The notes under the pieces: generated by a model
What the model was told of the DNA's origin: nothing
Database searches by the model: none
The model's input: the letters and a program-made list of their open reading frames with translations, nothing else
Translations under genes and position numbers: made by a program
Source of the DNA: Paracamarosporium sp. OC-R06-R3
Lineage: Eukaryota > Ascomycota > Dothideomycetes > Pleosporales > Didymosphaeriaceae
Direction of reading: 5' to 3'
Length of the DNA: 64,000 bases
NCBI GenBank assembly: GCA_019828545.1
Contig: JACVRA010000051.1
Coordinates: 1-64,000 of the forward strand
In this document: piece by piece, positions 33,792 through 45,857 of the stretch
Layout of the letters: each line of letters starts with the position of its first letter
Numbering within the stretch: the first letter of the stretch is position 1

Positions 33792-35703
33792 ATGGGGTTC
33801 ATGAAGCGCTTCCGCCGCCAAAAGAGTCCAAAGAACAAAGAGCTGCGCGCCCGCGACGACTTCGCCTATCCCGCCTACCATGGCCCCGACCAGACCCAGC
33901 GACTGCCAGACAAGATCCTGCGACGCATCTTCGAGGAAGTATGTCCGCATGCGAGCGACGAGACCCTCGAGCCGAGCGAAGATTCCGGTCACGACGGCTG
34001 CATGAACTGCGACATGCGCGATCTGGCACACTGCGCCCTCACCAAGCGACAGTGGTACGGCGTGGCGGCAGGATTACTGTGAGTGACGAACAATTCGAGG
34101 CCCCCTCGCAAGTGTTCTGCGGGTTACCTTGGAATGTGCCATGCACGAGAAACCTGGTATTCAGGTGCTCTACTCTGTGTCCAACACGCGTGCATTGCTG
34201 GTTCTGGGGTAATACTGTAGACCATATTTGCGGGGGGACATCCGTACCTTCCCGTCCACTACATACGGCAATTTGGGAAGTTGCAACCTGACAATCACTA
34301 GATATAAAAGCATCCGACTCGACGCCGTACACTATTGCGAGCTTGAAGAAGTGTACGCCGAGGAACGCAGGCGCAAGTCGCGGGGTGGCGACCTTGATCC
34401 TCCGACTGTGCGGCTGCAGCAGCTGTGCCGGACGGTGCGCGAGAACCAGCACATTGGCTCCCGCGTACGCTTTCTGAAGCTCCCGTACATGACCCGCGAG
34501 TCCTGCAAGGCTGACCTGGCACGAACCGTGTCCGTATGCCCAAATCTAGAGCACATTGATCTCCCCGATGGCTTCTTTACTGGCGACCCAACGTGCCACA
34601 CATTGCGACAAGAGCTACAGGCGCGGTGTCCGAACATACGGAAAATGAAATACAACGAGGGCAGCGAGCAGGCTTTGGAATCGCTGCTACACGGGTACTG
34701 GCAGCAGCTGCGCGTGGTGGAGATCAACAAAGTCCAGACAGACCCAACGCTGCTGAGGCGCATATTGGGCACGCTTCCTTGGCTGAGCGAGGTCAGCTTT
34801 TCCGGAGTGCCTTGGATGAACGACAGTGTTTTCCACAAGGTTACTGGAGTGCCAGACTTTCCCGCGCTAGACACACTATCATTCCACAAGGTAGACGGCA
34901 TCACTGGCGAGGGCCTAGCACAATATCTCTCAAACCCGATTTGCCGAGACACTCTACGAACGCTAAAGCTTAGAGGCTGCGCGGGCATACCGGTAGCTTC
35001 GCTGCACGTCGTACTTGCAGCGGCTCCAGGCCTGGTTAACCTCGAGTATTCAGCAACCGTCTCCACCCCACTCCCCATCGACCCTCTCCCACCAATGACC
35101 TCGCGCAGCCTCGTCAAACTTCACTATGAAGTCATTGCCAATACCACCAACCAGATGTACTCCCCGGCGACATCACACTATCAATACCTTACCAACAGTC
35201 TCATGTCCAGCTCCTTGCCCGCACTCCGCCAACTCTACGTCCGCGACCCAGACTTCCCCGAAACCCTCACACTCGCTCCTCCGCTCCGCCCCTTCGCCGA
35301 TGCTCCACCCCAGCGCGGCTTCTCACAGCCTCTAGAAGTCTTCTCCAAGGGCCTAGACGAGCTAGACTGGATCTTCACCTCCATCATGCCAGCGGACGCC
35401 TACGGTCGACGAGGCTCCATGTCCGGCGGCCGGCCACTAAGCAGCTACTCCGCCAGCAAAGGTCTGGGCCCGCAATGGGGCGGCGACGCAAGGAAGAGCA
35501 TCGTCGTGCCCAACGGCTTCGGGGGCTTCCTCGCCGTTCCCGCAGACAACAACGACGGGCGTCCTAGGAGCGCAGGAAACTTGTCGCCTAGCGGCGGCTT
35601 CGGACACGGGCACTCTCAGTCTTTGGGTGGGAACGGTCCTGCGTTCCGCGGCAGCTTCTTGGGCCATCAGAAGCGGTCGTCGCGGGCGGATCTGTGGCGC
35701 TGA
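33792..35703 (+). CDS. F-box protein
   Basis: Two exons, 33792-34078 and 34302-35703, give 562 residues; the 223-base intron (GTGAGT to ACTAG) joins in phase 2. Residues 38-50 read LPDKILRRIFEEV, the first half of an F-box. After an acidic insert, DLAHCALTKRQWYGVAAGLLYKSIRL completes it. Such a domain binds Skp1 in SCF ubiquitin ligases. The middle (residues about 120-330) has leucine-rich-repeat-like spacing (VRFLKLPYM, LEHIDLPDGF, LRTLKLRGCAG), suggesting substrate binding. The last about 130 residues are Ser/Gly-rich and disordered. The substrate is unknown. An upstream in-frame ATG is absent in exon 1, and the chosen start MGFMKRFRRQKS gives a basic N-terminus. Confidence 0.78.
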
Positions 35704-35936
35704 TATAATATGCAAGCAGATGCAAATCGCAGGTCGTCCTTCTGTCTGTCTGCAGCAGAGCTACCCCTTTCCCCCTCCTTTCTTTCATTGTTCAATACCC
35801 CCTTTTTTGCATTCGCTTCTTTTGCCCTCTATATCTTTTTGTTCTTGCTCCAAATAAAACCGGGGATTTTGCAAGGCTGAGGGCTAGGGTAAGCGCTCGT
35901 TGCATGCATGCATTGCCGGCGCTGGGACATTGTGTT

Positions 35937-35967
<31 letters not shown>

Positions 35968-36294
35968 ATCTGTGTTCTCGGTTTACCTTACAGTCGTGTG
36001 GAGGGGTGTCTAGGTGTGTGAAAATGCGAGATCGTTTTGTCCTATAGGGATTGAGACGGAGGCAGGGCTGAGACTGCCGTAGATGAGATGAAATGAGATG
36101 AGATGAGACGAATCATGTAGTGTAGTCGATATCGATTGATAATTGACACTAGAATTGGAACTGGAACTGGCTACGAACGTACGAGCGATTCTTGAACAAC
36201 CCACACCAACACAGAATAAAGTCAAGATCCCATTAACCAAAACCAAGTGAAAGGATATAAGATAAGAACGAAACCGTTCGATCCGTCCGCCTGC
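35704..36294. other. convergent spacer with TGTTCG repeat
   Basis: Between the 3' ends of the F-box and GT25-like genes. A TGTTCG array of about five copies lies at 35938-35968. TTTTTTGC-rich sequence just after 35750 probably belongs to the 3' UTR. No gene is seen. Confidence 0.5.
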
Positions 36295-37824
36295 CTACAT
36301 CTTCCGCGTCCCTCCTCCCCCCTTTGCGCGATCAACAAAACACTCCCCCCTCGAATTCGCCTCCCGTACTTTCCGCACCATCCACTCCCTCCCAGCTACA
36401 TCATGGGTACCAACCCACAACCACTCATTCCTAGCCCCACACTCAATATTCACGCTATTCTTCCTCCTCCCATTATCAAGAACACCTTGTTTCCCCTTCT
36501 CCTTTCCCCCCTCCTTACCACCCCCATCCTCACCACCCCCCTCCCCATCAACATTCACACTAGCAATCTCGCTCCTCCCCACAACATGATGAAACAGCTC
36601 CGGCGCCACCGTCCAACACCGCCACCCCTCATCCCGACACGCCTCCAGCATCCGCACATCGAACGCCACGCACCCCGTCTCCCCTTCCCCTCCATACGCA
36701 GCCAGGATCCGCGCCGCAGACGCCCGCGTCACGCCGTACGCGAACGTGCACAGCGGCCAGTACGATGCGTACACGATGCGGGACTCGCTGAGGTTGAATG
36801 TGCGGAGGAGCTCGGCGGCTGGGGGCGCGATGGACGAGAGTGGCGGGATGTACGCGTCTGTGTATGCGAGCGAGGGGCGCGTCAGGATGTGCCGAGGGGA
36901 TGCGGCGTCGCGGCAGTGGCCGAGCCAGAGGATGTCCCAGGTTGAGGGGGGAGCCCAGAAGTCCGGTGGGGCTGGGGGTGGGGCTGGGGGGTGGGTTGTT
37001 TTGTTTCTACTTTTGGTTTTGGTTTTGGTTTTGGTGTTGGGGGGAGGCGTGCTGGGGGTCAGGAGTGTGCGTAGGGCCTGCGCGGTGGGCGGGATTTGTG
37101 AGGGTAGGTGGAGGGAGAAGTCGACGTCGTCTTCGAGGATTAGGGCTGTTTGGTGCGGGGTGGAGAGGAACCTGGGTGGGGTGGTTAGTGGGGGTAGGAT
37201 AGGGAGGGGAGATAGGGAGGGGAGATAGGAAGGGGAGATGGGAAGGGGAGATGGGAGGAGAAGATGGGAAGGGAAGATGGCAAGGGAAGATGGGAAAAGA
37301 AGATGAGTCTAGAGTGCGGTATGGGAATGCACCTCAGGGCTCTGAGTAGATGTTCTGACTTTCGATGAGACAAACGTACCACCTCAGAGCGTTCAAATGG
37401 CCCATCCATGCCAACGCGCTCCCGTTGTCAATTCGGCTACCATTTTCGGACTTGAAGGCCTGCACATCGTCATCCGTCCAGGCCGGCTGCTCCGGGACAG
37501 TAATATCGATGCCGGTCAGATTGGCCGCCCATAACAACCCTTCCCTTCTTGGACTCGTGGCATGTGAAACTGCGACGAGGGCGCCGAACTATCGCCATTG
37601 TTAGCACCAAAACATTTCGCCAAATAAGACAGACTTACCCCAAGCGTCGAGTTCGCAGTCTCAGGAACATGTTCGGACGGCGTCTCCGTAGCATTCAAGT
37701 CAGCCGCGGCTGGGAAGTGGAAAGTGGCGTGCACGAGCAGCGTACGATGATGGTGGAAAACGACGAAGAAGAGTGCGATGACAGGAAGTAAGCATAGGAG
37801 AAAGCGTCGTCTTGTCTTTTCCAT
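36295..37824 (-). CDS. second GT25-like glycosyltransferase, type II membrane protein
   Basis: Three exons (37824-37639, 37588-37380, 37171-36295) give 423 residues with closed phases; the introns are 50 and 208 bases. I start at MEKTRRRF because a signal anchor (LLCLLPVIALFFVVF) follows at once; an upstream in-frame ATG near 37919 would add about 32 residues. FGALVAVSHATSPRR opens the catalytic region and LILEDDVDF at 143-150 is the GT25 acidic motif. DILWLGHCRD and VTRASAARIL follow. Between these lies a low-complexity insert rich in KTKT and Pro, and near the C-terminus a GGGEDGGGKEGGKEK stretch. Either could be lineage-specific expansion. The second intron is full of GGAAGGGGAGAT-like units. 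Compare the GT25-like gene at 26599-28007. Substrate unknown. Confidence 0.76.
37190..37312 (-). repeat. intronic GGGAAGGGAGAT-type minisatellite
   Basis: The second intron of the GT25-like gene is filled by a degenerate array of 10- to 13-base units such as GGGAAGGGGAGAT on the plus strand. It makes this intron about four times the usual length here. Confidence 0.7.
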
Positions 37825-39442
37825 GCGGATGAAGGCAAGAGGTAGCCAATAACAACAGGTGTATCGACGGGGCGAGAGGAGAACAGTCTCCATGCCAGAC
37901 CGCTTGTCTACAGCCCACATCCTTTTGTGATGGGGCGCGGACGCAGGTACGCTGCAAAGGCCCGAGCCGAACCGGTTCCCCTTCGTGTTGCCGGCCACAG
38001 ACGCACAGAGCGTAGGTACCGAGGACACAAGTCAATATAGTGGCGTGGGCTATCTACCTGGTGTGATGCGAGGGCCGGGTTCGAGCGGGAGCTGGCATAC
38101 TTTGTTCGTTCTGGGTTCTTTGGCCGATTGTGCTGAGCTGTTGGGCCAGACAAGGTGAGACATTGCGTTGAGAGAAGGATTCTTTTGTATGTACTGTTGA
38201 CTTCCGTGTGCGGCTTTGTGGCTTTGTGATGTCACCTGGGCGTTGTAGCGGTTGCGTCTATGGAGCGAGAGACGGACGATTAGAGCGGTGCAATTGCTTG
38301 ATATTTGCTGTGAGGACACAGCCAGTGTGAAAATCCATGGTGTATCACTTTCTTAACCGGTTTGTAGCCATATTGTTTGAATGTGTTGGAGAGGAACAGA
38401 CACTGGATGTTGGTTCTCTTTTACCGTTTTGGGAAGGCCTATGGTGCGCTTACCAGAGTGAGAGTGAGGAATGTGACGGAAATAGATGCAATGAGCTCAG
38501 CATGAATTGATAGAAAACGTACATTTCGAAACAAACAAAAAGGGGGCCTGATATGGACAGTAAATTGCAATGAGCGTGCAGGGATAATGGCACGAGTAGG
38601 AGCGTAGCTCAATGCTTCGTTCAATGCCTCGTTCAATCCTCCAGCAACACAGTAAAGATGGCATACGTAGTTTGAACCGTACACATCGAGGTTTAATGCA
38701 CTCGGGTAAATAATTCTAGCATCGATCGATGATAGGATAATCAGGCTCAGTGTAGTGTCTCAGACGAGGTTGATAGCATACACTTACATAGGCAGGGTCC
38801 TTCGTTCCCCACTGTTAGTCAAGCCGGGTTGGAACCGTGCTATCCGTTCTAGAACCCAAGGGAGGTAGACGGAGAAGGCCTACCATGTAACTCGAGTGGG
38901 GCAGTGGGCAATTAGCGGTCTCCATAGTCGAGTAAGCACTTGCAGTTCGCAACCACGGCGCCCATGGTCGACTACTGGCGGGGATGCATTCAGGGCACCG
39001 TCTTGCTGTCTGTATTCTGCGGTGTCTGTCGACGCACTACTCGCCGATGTCACACGTCCCTGAAGGCCTTTGGAGTCCAGCTGCTTGGGTCAGGGAGGAT
39101 GACTCGCAGAGTTGGCGCCAGCAGCCGGGAAAAACGGCGGCCCCCTGCAGCCACGAAACGGGCAGCATTGGGCAATTTCATGGGGCCAACCGCCTCAAGC
39201 TGGACCATGGGGCGCAACTCTGCCATAAAACTGCAACGGGCGCCGGTTGCCGGTGGGAGCCCATGCTCGGTGAGGCTTGAGACGATCACCATCGCTTCCG
39301 CCCCCTGTCTCAGCCCCTCCTCGTCTTCTCCCCTGGCCTGCCAACCCGGCGTGGTGTTGGTCGTGCGACCAACTTCACCCTCCCTTACTTCAGGGCGCGC
39401 AGGCACGCAGTAGCGCACAGCATTGCTGCAGACGAGCACAAC
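37825..39442. promoter_or_regulatory. divergent region, GT25-like/RA-PH protein
   Basis: 1.6 kb with no supported gene. The first 200 bases could extend the GT25-like protein at its N-terminus. A duplicated CAATGC[T/C]TCGTTCAATGCCTC motif is seen near 38610-38640. The last 450 bases are GC-rich 5' region of the RA-PH gene, where several overlapping frames are compositional. Confidence 0.45.
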
Positions 39443-42283
39443 ATGGCCGACTCGGCGCCGTCGGAGCCGCCTCCGCAGAAGTTCTCTCGCTATCGCAGCG
39501 TGCGGCGAGCTCAGGCACAGCAAGCCCAATTCCACCAAAACCCCGTTGAGACGCCGGCCATCCCAGCAGTGCCTCCAATCCCAATGGACGTCCACAATGC
39601 TGCTCCTGTGAGCAGGAGCATGTCGCGCTACCACCGTCGCCCTACAACCTCGCATGCTCCACCACAGCGCTCCGCAACCGTTGATGTCCCTGCCCAGCCT
39701 GCGCCTGCGCCTGCACAGAATCCAACGCCTGCCCGGAACCGTGCCCTGAGCTCTCCACACGCGCGCCCTGCCCCCAATGCGTCGCCACGGCTCCCAAACA
39801 CGTCGCGCGCGCGGGCTGAGGCCGCGCCAATGCCTACTGCAAATAGTCGACCTCGAACCGCGCGCGATGAGGCCAAGCAGCTCATGCAGGACGAGGCCGA
39901 GCGGCAGAGGCGCATGAGGGAGAAGATCGAGGCTGAAAAGCGCGCCAAATTGCAAGCCGAGCAAGCGGAGCGAGAGCGCGAGGAGCAGCAGCGCAGGGAG
40001 GCCGAAGAGGCAGAGCGTCTGAGGTTGCAAGAGGAGGCAGAAGCAGCCGAACAGCTGCGGCGGCAGAAGGAAGAGAAGGAACGTGGAAAGAGGCTGCAGA
40101 AGGCAGAGAGTGCAAAGCGGTTGCAAGAGAGGGAGGAAGCTGAGCGGAGGGCACGCGTCGAGGAGGCCATGCGCAACGCTCAGGCAACCCCTCCCACATC
40201 GCCGCCGCGACATGGTGGTCGCTTTGGTCTCTTTAGTCGTCGCAGAGATAATTCTACAGCCTCTCAAAGCCCACCGGCTACCGCCAGATCACCTCAGGCG
40301 AGCAACGAACACAAAGACATGGACACAATCAGGCCTGGAGGTGGAGGCGCAGTTCTTGGTATCGATGCGCCTATTTCTGCTGTCAATGCTGGTGACCGAG
40401 TACGTTTATGTCCTCTTCCCTCTATATTTCTCCCGTGCTAATCTTGCTTGTAGCGTGTGTCCATCCTGTGCAACAAGAAGACATTCCTCCTCCCTGTCAC
40501 ACCAGAAACAACAGCCCAAGATCTTCTCCGATCTGCTTCTATCGTCATGACCGAACACATCGATACCCATGCCGACATTTTGGTCGAGAGCTTCACCAAA
40601 GTCAGCGTGCAACGACCCCTGCGCCTATACGAGCATGTGCGGGACGTAATGAACTCGTGGGATAATGACACTCAAAACGACCTTGAAATTGTTAATGCCG
40701 CCTATGCTGGCCATGACCGAGAAGCCCTACTCGCGTCGAAGGTGCCCAACGAGAAGCCAGAAGGAATGAGCTGCTTCATATACTATTCCTCAAGGCCTGG
40801 CAAGTGGAACAAGAAGTATGTCACTTTGCGTGCTGATGGCCAACTTGTCATGGCGAAGAACGAATCTGCCAAAGACCAGGACAACATTTGCCATATGTCG
40901 GACTTCGACATCTACAGGCCTACGGAGAAAAAACAGAAGAAGATCAAACCGCCTAAAAGTATATGCTACGCTGTAAAGAGTCAACAGAAGTCAAATATTT
41001 TCTCGGACGAGTCACGCTATGTCCACTTCTTCTGCACCAGTGACCATAGCACTTCGAATAAGTTCTACTATATGCTCCATACTTGGAGAAGCTGGCATCT
41101 GAAGCATGTCATGGGCGAAGGCCAGAAGAAAACGAAACCCCAGGAAACCAAACCTACAAACGCTTTCTTGGCGAAGACCAAAGCTCTTGGAAGTCTCGAT
41201 CAAGGCCACACAACGTCTCACACCCGCAACGCATCCGACAGTTCGTTTTACCAGCTGGGTTCTTTCAAACCGCTCTTCGACCTGGAAGAGTTCGGCAAGA
41301 GTCTGGACCATACTGTTCAAGCGCCTACAGCTCCGGAGGCTCCCTTGGGTAGGATGAATACGAGAGCTATGCATGCGAGGAAAATGTCGACTAGGCAGAA
41401 AGTGCCACCACCAATAGCGTACACTCGAAGTGGTCTGGTTGACGAAATTCCTGACATGCCTGTGGTGGAAAAGACCAATTCCTCGACGCAGGTCTCGACG
41501 CCGTCCGACGAAGAGACATTCGCTGCTGGCGGTCTGCTTGGAAGGAAGTACTCGCAACGCCAAAAGGCCGCACAAGAACGTGAAGCCAAGGCCAATGGGC
41601 CCTTCATTGAAGGTCCTTCGCTCGTGGGTAACATCGACGCCATGGCAGCCGCGCAGGCTGCTGGAGGAAACGATGGCGGTCTCGGTCGCAGGTCGTCCGT
41701 CCGCAGCAACCACAGGAGAACTTCGAGCGACATCCAGCGCAGCGCTTCGACCAGAGTCAAGCCAAGACCACTTGTGGATCTAACACCACAATACAAGGAA
41801 CCTCCTCAACATCGAAACAAGGGAAAAGGTTTCATACCGGAAGGAGGCGCTGGGCCATTGATTGAGAACGCAACTTCCATCGAAGAAGCAATCCAGGTCC
41901 CGTCGTCGACAGACTGGCGGGCCCGACCTATGACTGCACGCGCTCACGGCACCTACGGCACGGGCGGCCACGAACGAACGCGCTCTCTCAAAGGCCGCGG
42001 CGAAGGTCTGGCAGCGTACACGGTAAACAACCATTCTGCCGGCATCAACGACAACAATCAAGCTTTCACGGGCGGTCTTCTAGCCCGCGCTGGCTTCAGT
42101 CAGGGTGCGCAACCAATGGGCCATGGCGTCATGGACGGATCAAGAGCTAGGGGTCCTCTTCTGGACATGAACGAGGGCTCGCAATTCGCTTCTGGGAGTC
42201 TGCTCGCTGGCGTGGAGCGGAAACAAACAGTAAAAGGACCGATTATTGATCGAGACAGGCGGCAAAGCGTTGATTTGGGATGA
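39443..42283 (+). CDS. Ras-association and PH domain protein with coiled coil
   Basis: Exons 39443-40399 and 40454-42283 give 928 residues; the 54-base intron (GTACGT to TGTAG) is in phase 0. The N-terminal 140 residues are Pro/Ala-rich and disordered. Residues about 140-245 are a charged coiled coil (EAKQLMQDEAERQRRMREK onward). An RA domain spans about 320-405 (RVSILCNKKTFLLPVT, AQDLLRSAS), and a PH domain about 423-545 (GMSCFIYYSSRPGKWNKKYV, MLHTWRSWHLKHV). RA followed by PH is the core arrangement of the Mig10/RIAM/lamellipodin group that links Ras-type GTPases and membrane lipids to actin. A polarity role in hyphae is inferred. The C-terminus is disordered and has a recurring [F/A]xxGLL motif (AAGGLLGRK, TGGLLARAG, SGSLLAGV). 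Confidence 0.85.
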
Positions 42284-43496
42284 TAGCATGTTGTGATACC
42301 CCTTTTCCTTTGACATGGCTCACACGGGGATGGTGTTATGGTACCAGAGAAAGTTTCTTTTTTTTACGGTATTTGAGATTTATGTGGAGACTCCCTCTCG
42401 CGAGTTCCATTGCGTTTTTCCTTTAGGGTTCACTTCGCGCTGTATCGAGCAGGTTCTTGATACCTTTTTGCTCGAAGATTGCACGGTCTACCTGAGATAT
42501 GGGTTCGGTTATTCTATGAAAAAGGGAAAGTAATGTCAATTGAGCGGAACTGAGGATCCGGGAAACTGTACATCTTTTTGATGGTAACGTGCATTCTCAG
42601 CGCAGTGTCACGTGAGTATGAAAAATGCCGTTGCCACTGCTGAGCAAATCATCAGCAGGACGGCCCAAACAGTCAAGCGATCCGCCCCCCTCCCCCCCCC
42701 CCAGGACTGACGTCTGCTGAACGTGTCCCTGCATGTCTCAGGTAGAGCCGCGGGATCTGCAGTTCACGTGTATCATAACCCCACAGCGTCTCCGGACGGG
42801 CTCCCGCTAAAGACCAAGTGGGAGCGTGGAGAGACAGCGGCTGCCAGCTCGAGGCAACCCCGCATGACCATCGCCCACCTATGACGGCACCCATGCAGCG
42901 TCGAGATCACCGGTGGTGCCATGTCGACACGGCGCAACACGGCGACCTCTCGGGGGCTCTCGAGACAGAGGCGTGAGCGAAAGGGTTGGAAATGTTGTTG
43001 GAGTCCCCTGACTCGAGCGCGTGCGTGGTCGAGATTTTGGTGCCTCAGCAACGGCCTGGCGCCGTGTGATAGGCCAATGGCACCCGTTCACGCCTGTGAC
43101 GTCGTTTTGCAGGGATGCAAGCTGTCCGGGCCGCCAGTGCAAGCGGGCTACTAGCTCGCCAGCCTCCATCCTCTCTCTCCGCGCCCGGGCTCTCAAACAG
43201 ACGGCACAGCGCGCGATTCCTCCTCCCGTCTCCTTCTCCGAATCTCCCTTGTACCAGCCAGCCGCTCGCTGTGCCCTCTCACTTCGTCCGGGTTCCTCTG
43301 CGACTGCACGCATCCGTCTGCTTTCACTCACGCCATCGGCTATTAATTGGCTAGTGCATTCACGCGCAGTAGTTCGTTCAAGCTCCAGGCTTGAGCCTCT
43401 CCAGCTTCTCCAGCTTCGTCTTTCGTGAGAGCTCCCCAGCGCTGAATCTTCCCACGTCTTTGTCTCATCTCCGGGAAGCTTCACCAGACCGCCACA
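42284..43496. other. spacer between RA-PH and glycogen synthase genes
   Basis: No supported gene. A C-rich run (C6TC12) lies at 42684-42703. From about 43130 to 43496 the plus strand is pyrimidine-rich, typical of a strong fungal promoter and 5' UTR for the glycogen synthase gene. Confidence 0.5.
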
Positions 43497-45857
43497 ATGA
43501 CCGAGGCACGCGATGTCTCCAACCACCTCCTCTTCGAGGTCGCAACCGAGGTCGCGAATCGAGGTATGTCTTCAATTGGGCTTCGGAAAGCTTTGTTCTG
43601 ACTTTCACAGTTGGTGGTATCTACTCGGTCCTGAAGTCGAAAGCTCAGGTGACAACGGCCGAATACGGGTCCGCATATACGCTGCTGGGTCCGCTCAACA
43701 GAAATTCGGTATGCACACAATGATTTGACAGCTTGAGCTCCACTGACAGACGCTACAGGCTGCTGTTGAAGTCGAAGAATTGGAGCCCAAGGACCAAGCT
43801 ATGGTGGCCACAATCAAGTCCATGAACGAACGAGGCATCAAGACGCTGTATGGTCGATGGCTGATTGACGGCGCGCCGCGCGTGCTGCTTTTTGAGACGA
43901 GCACTGGCTACGGATATCTTGACGAGTGGAAAGGCGACCTCTGGTCCTCTGCTGGTATTCCTTCGCCGCCGGGCGACTCCGAGACCAATGAAGCCATCGT
44001 CTTTGGCTACTTGATTGCATGGTTTTTGGGCGAGGTATGACCCGTTATTTCATGCTCACCGAAAAAGGCTGACCACAAAACAGTATGTTTACCACGAGAA
44101 GAAGCGCGCTGTAATCGTGCAGTTCCACGAGTGGCTTGCTGGTGTCGCGCTTCCATTGTGCAAGAAGCGACGCATAGACGTCACCACCATCTTCACCACC
44201 CACGCCACGCTTCTCGGCCGCTATCTATGCGCTGGTTCTGTTGATTTCTACAACAACTTACAATTCTTTGACGTGGATGCTGAAGCTGGAAAGCGTGGTA
44301 TCTACCACCGCTACTGCATAGAACGCGCAGCTGCACACTCCGCCGATGTATTCACCACCGTTTCACACATCACCGCATACGAGAGCGAACATCTGCTGAA
44401 GCGGAAGCCTGATGGTGTGCTGCCCAATGGTCTGAACGTGAAGAAATTCTCTGCTACCCACGAGTTCCAGAACTTGCACCAGCAGGCCAAGGAAAAGATC
44501 AACGATTTCGTCCGAGGTCACTTCTACGGCCATAACGATTTTGACCCCGAGAATACCCTCTACTTCTTCACCGCTGGTCGTTACGAGTACCGTAACAAAG
44601 GTGTGGACATGTTCATCGAGTCTTTGGCACGATTGAACCACAAGATGAAGAGCTCTGGGTCTACTATGACGGTGGTGGCCTTTATCATTCTACCCGCACA
44701 GACACAGTCTTTGACTGTCGAAGCGCTCAAGGGGCAAGCAGTCATCAAGTCGTTGCACGACACCATCAAGACGATTGAGCAGAATGTAGGCAAGAAGCTG
44801 TTCGAACGTTCTCTCACTTGGACCGATGGCCAGGACATGCCTGACGACAAAGACCTCCTGTCCGCTTCGGACAAGATCATGCTCCGTCGCCGGCTGTTCG
44901 CGATGAAGAGGCACAACCTGCCACCGATCGTGACGCACAACATGGTCAACGATGCTGAGGATCCAGTCTTGAATCAGCTTCGCCGCTGCCAGCTGTTCAA
45001 CCACCCCTCGGACCGCGTTAAAGTCGTTTTCCATCCTGAGTTCTTGAACTCTGCGAACCCGGTTCTTCCTCTGGATTACGACGATTTCGTTCGAGGTACC
45101 CACTTGGGCATCTTCTCGTCTTACTATGAGCCATGGGGCTACACTCCCGCAGAGTGCACTGTCATGGGCGTTCCCAGCATTACTACCAACTTGTCTGGTT
45201 TTGGTTGCTACATGGAGGAGTTGATCGAGAACGCTGCTGACTACGGCATCTATATCGTAGATCGTCGTATGAAGGGTGTTGATGATTCGGTCAATCAGCT
45301 TGTCGACTACATGCACGAGTTCACCAAGAAGAGCAAGCGCCAGCGCATCAACCAGCGGAATCGAACCGAGCGTCTCAGCGACCTGCTTGACTGGAAGAGA
45401 ATGGGCATGGAATATGTCAAAGCACGCCAACTTGCGCTGCGACGTGCCTACCCAGCAGCATACGAGGAAGACGAAGAGCCTGACTTCTTCGGCTCGCATG
45501 AGGTCAAGATCTCACGACCGCTGTCAGAGCCTGGATCGCCCCGAGACCGGTCTGGCATGATGACGCCTGGCGACTTTGCGTCGCTGCAGGAGGGACGAGA
45601 AGGACTCAGCACCGAGGACTACATAGCATGGAAGCTCCCGTAAGTATTCCATACATATGGCAATGACGCAAACTGACTCGTTGCACAGGGAGGAGGAAGA
45701 CCCGGATGACTATCCTTTCCCACTTACTCTCAAGACCAAGAAGCCTACAGGGTCCGGTGCTATCTCCCCGGCACTCAACGGCACTGACGGTGCCTCGGAC
45801 GTACCTGCATCTTCTGCGGTGGCCGGAATACCAGGGCCTCAAATCACAACAAAGTAA
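43497..45857 (+). CDS. GSY1: glycogen synthase
   Basis: Five exons (43497-43563, 43611-43708, 43759-44034, 44084-45639, 45689-45857) give 721 residues; introns are 47-50 bases. The protein aligns by eye with the eukaryotic GT3 glycogen synthases over its whole length. [12 protein letters not shown] near the N-terminus is the nucleotide-sugar-binding glycine loop, QFHEWLAG and [11 protein letters not shown] follow, and [15 protein letters not shown] contains the catalytic-site glutamates. It extends glycogen chains with UDP-glucose in the cytosol. RRYxxARxLAL-type arginine-rich residues ([16 protein letters not shown]) fit the glucose-6-phosphate site. The C-terminus has [12 protein letters not shown], a phosphorylatable Ser cluster like the yeast inhibitory sites, so control by phosphorylation is likely. 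Length is normal. Confidence 0.97.

Noticed and set aside
38080..38110. GGGTTCGAGCGGG resembling a tRNA B box
   Set aside because: No matching A box or acceptor stem could be placed at tRNA distance.
38984..40267. Long minus-strand frame opposite the RA-PH gene
   Set aside because: It mirrors the coiled-coil and Pro/Ala-rich coding sequence. Codon composition and homology support the plus strand.
43391..43723. 110-codon plus-strand frame at the glycogen synthase start
   Set aside because: A shadow that runs through intron 1 of the gene in the wrong phase.
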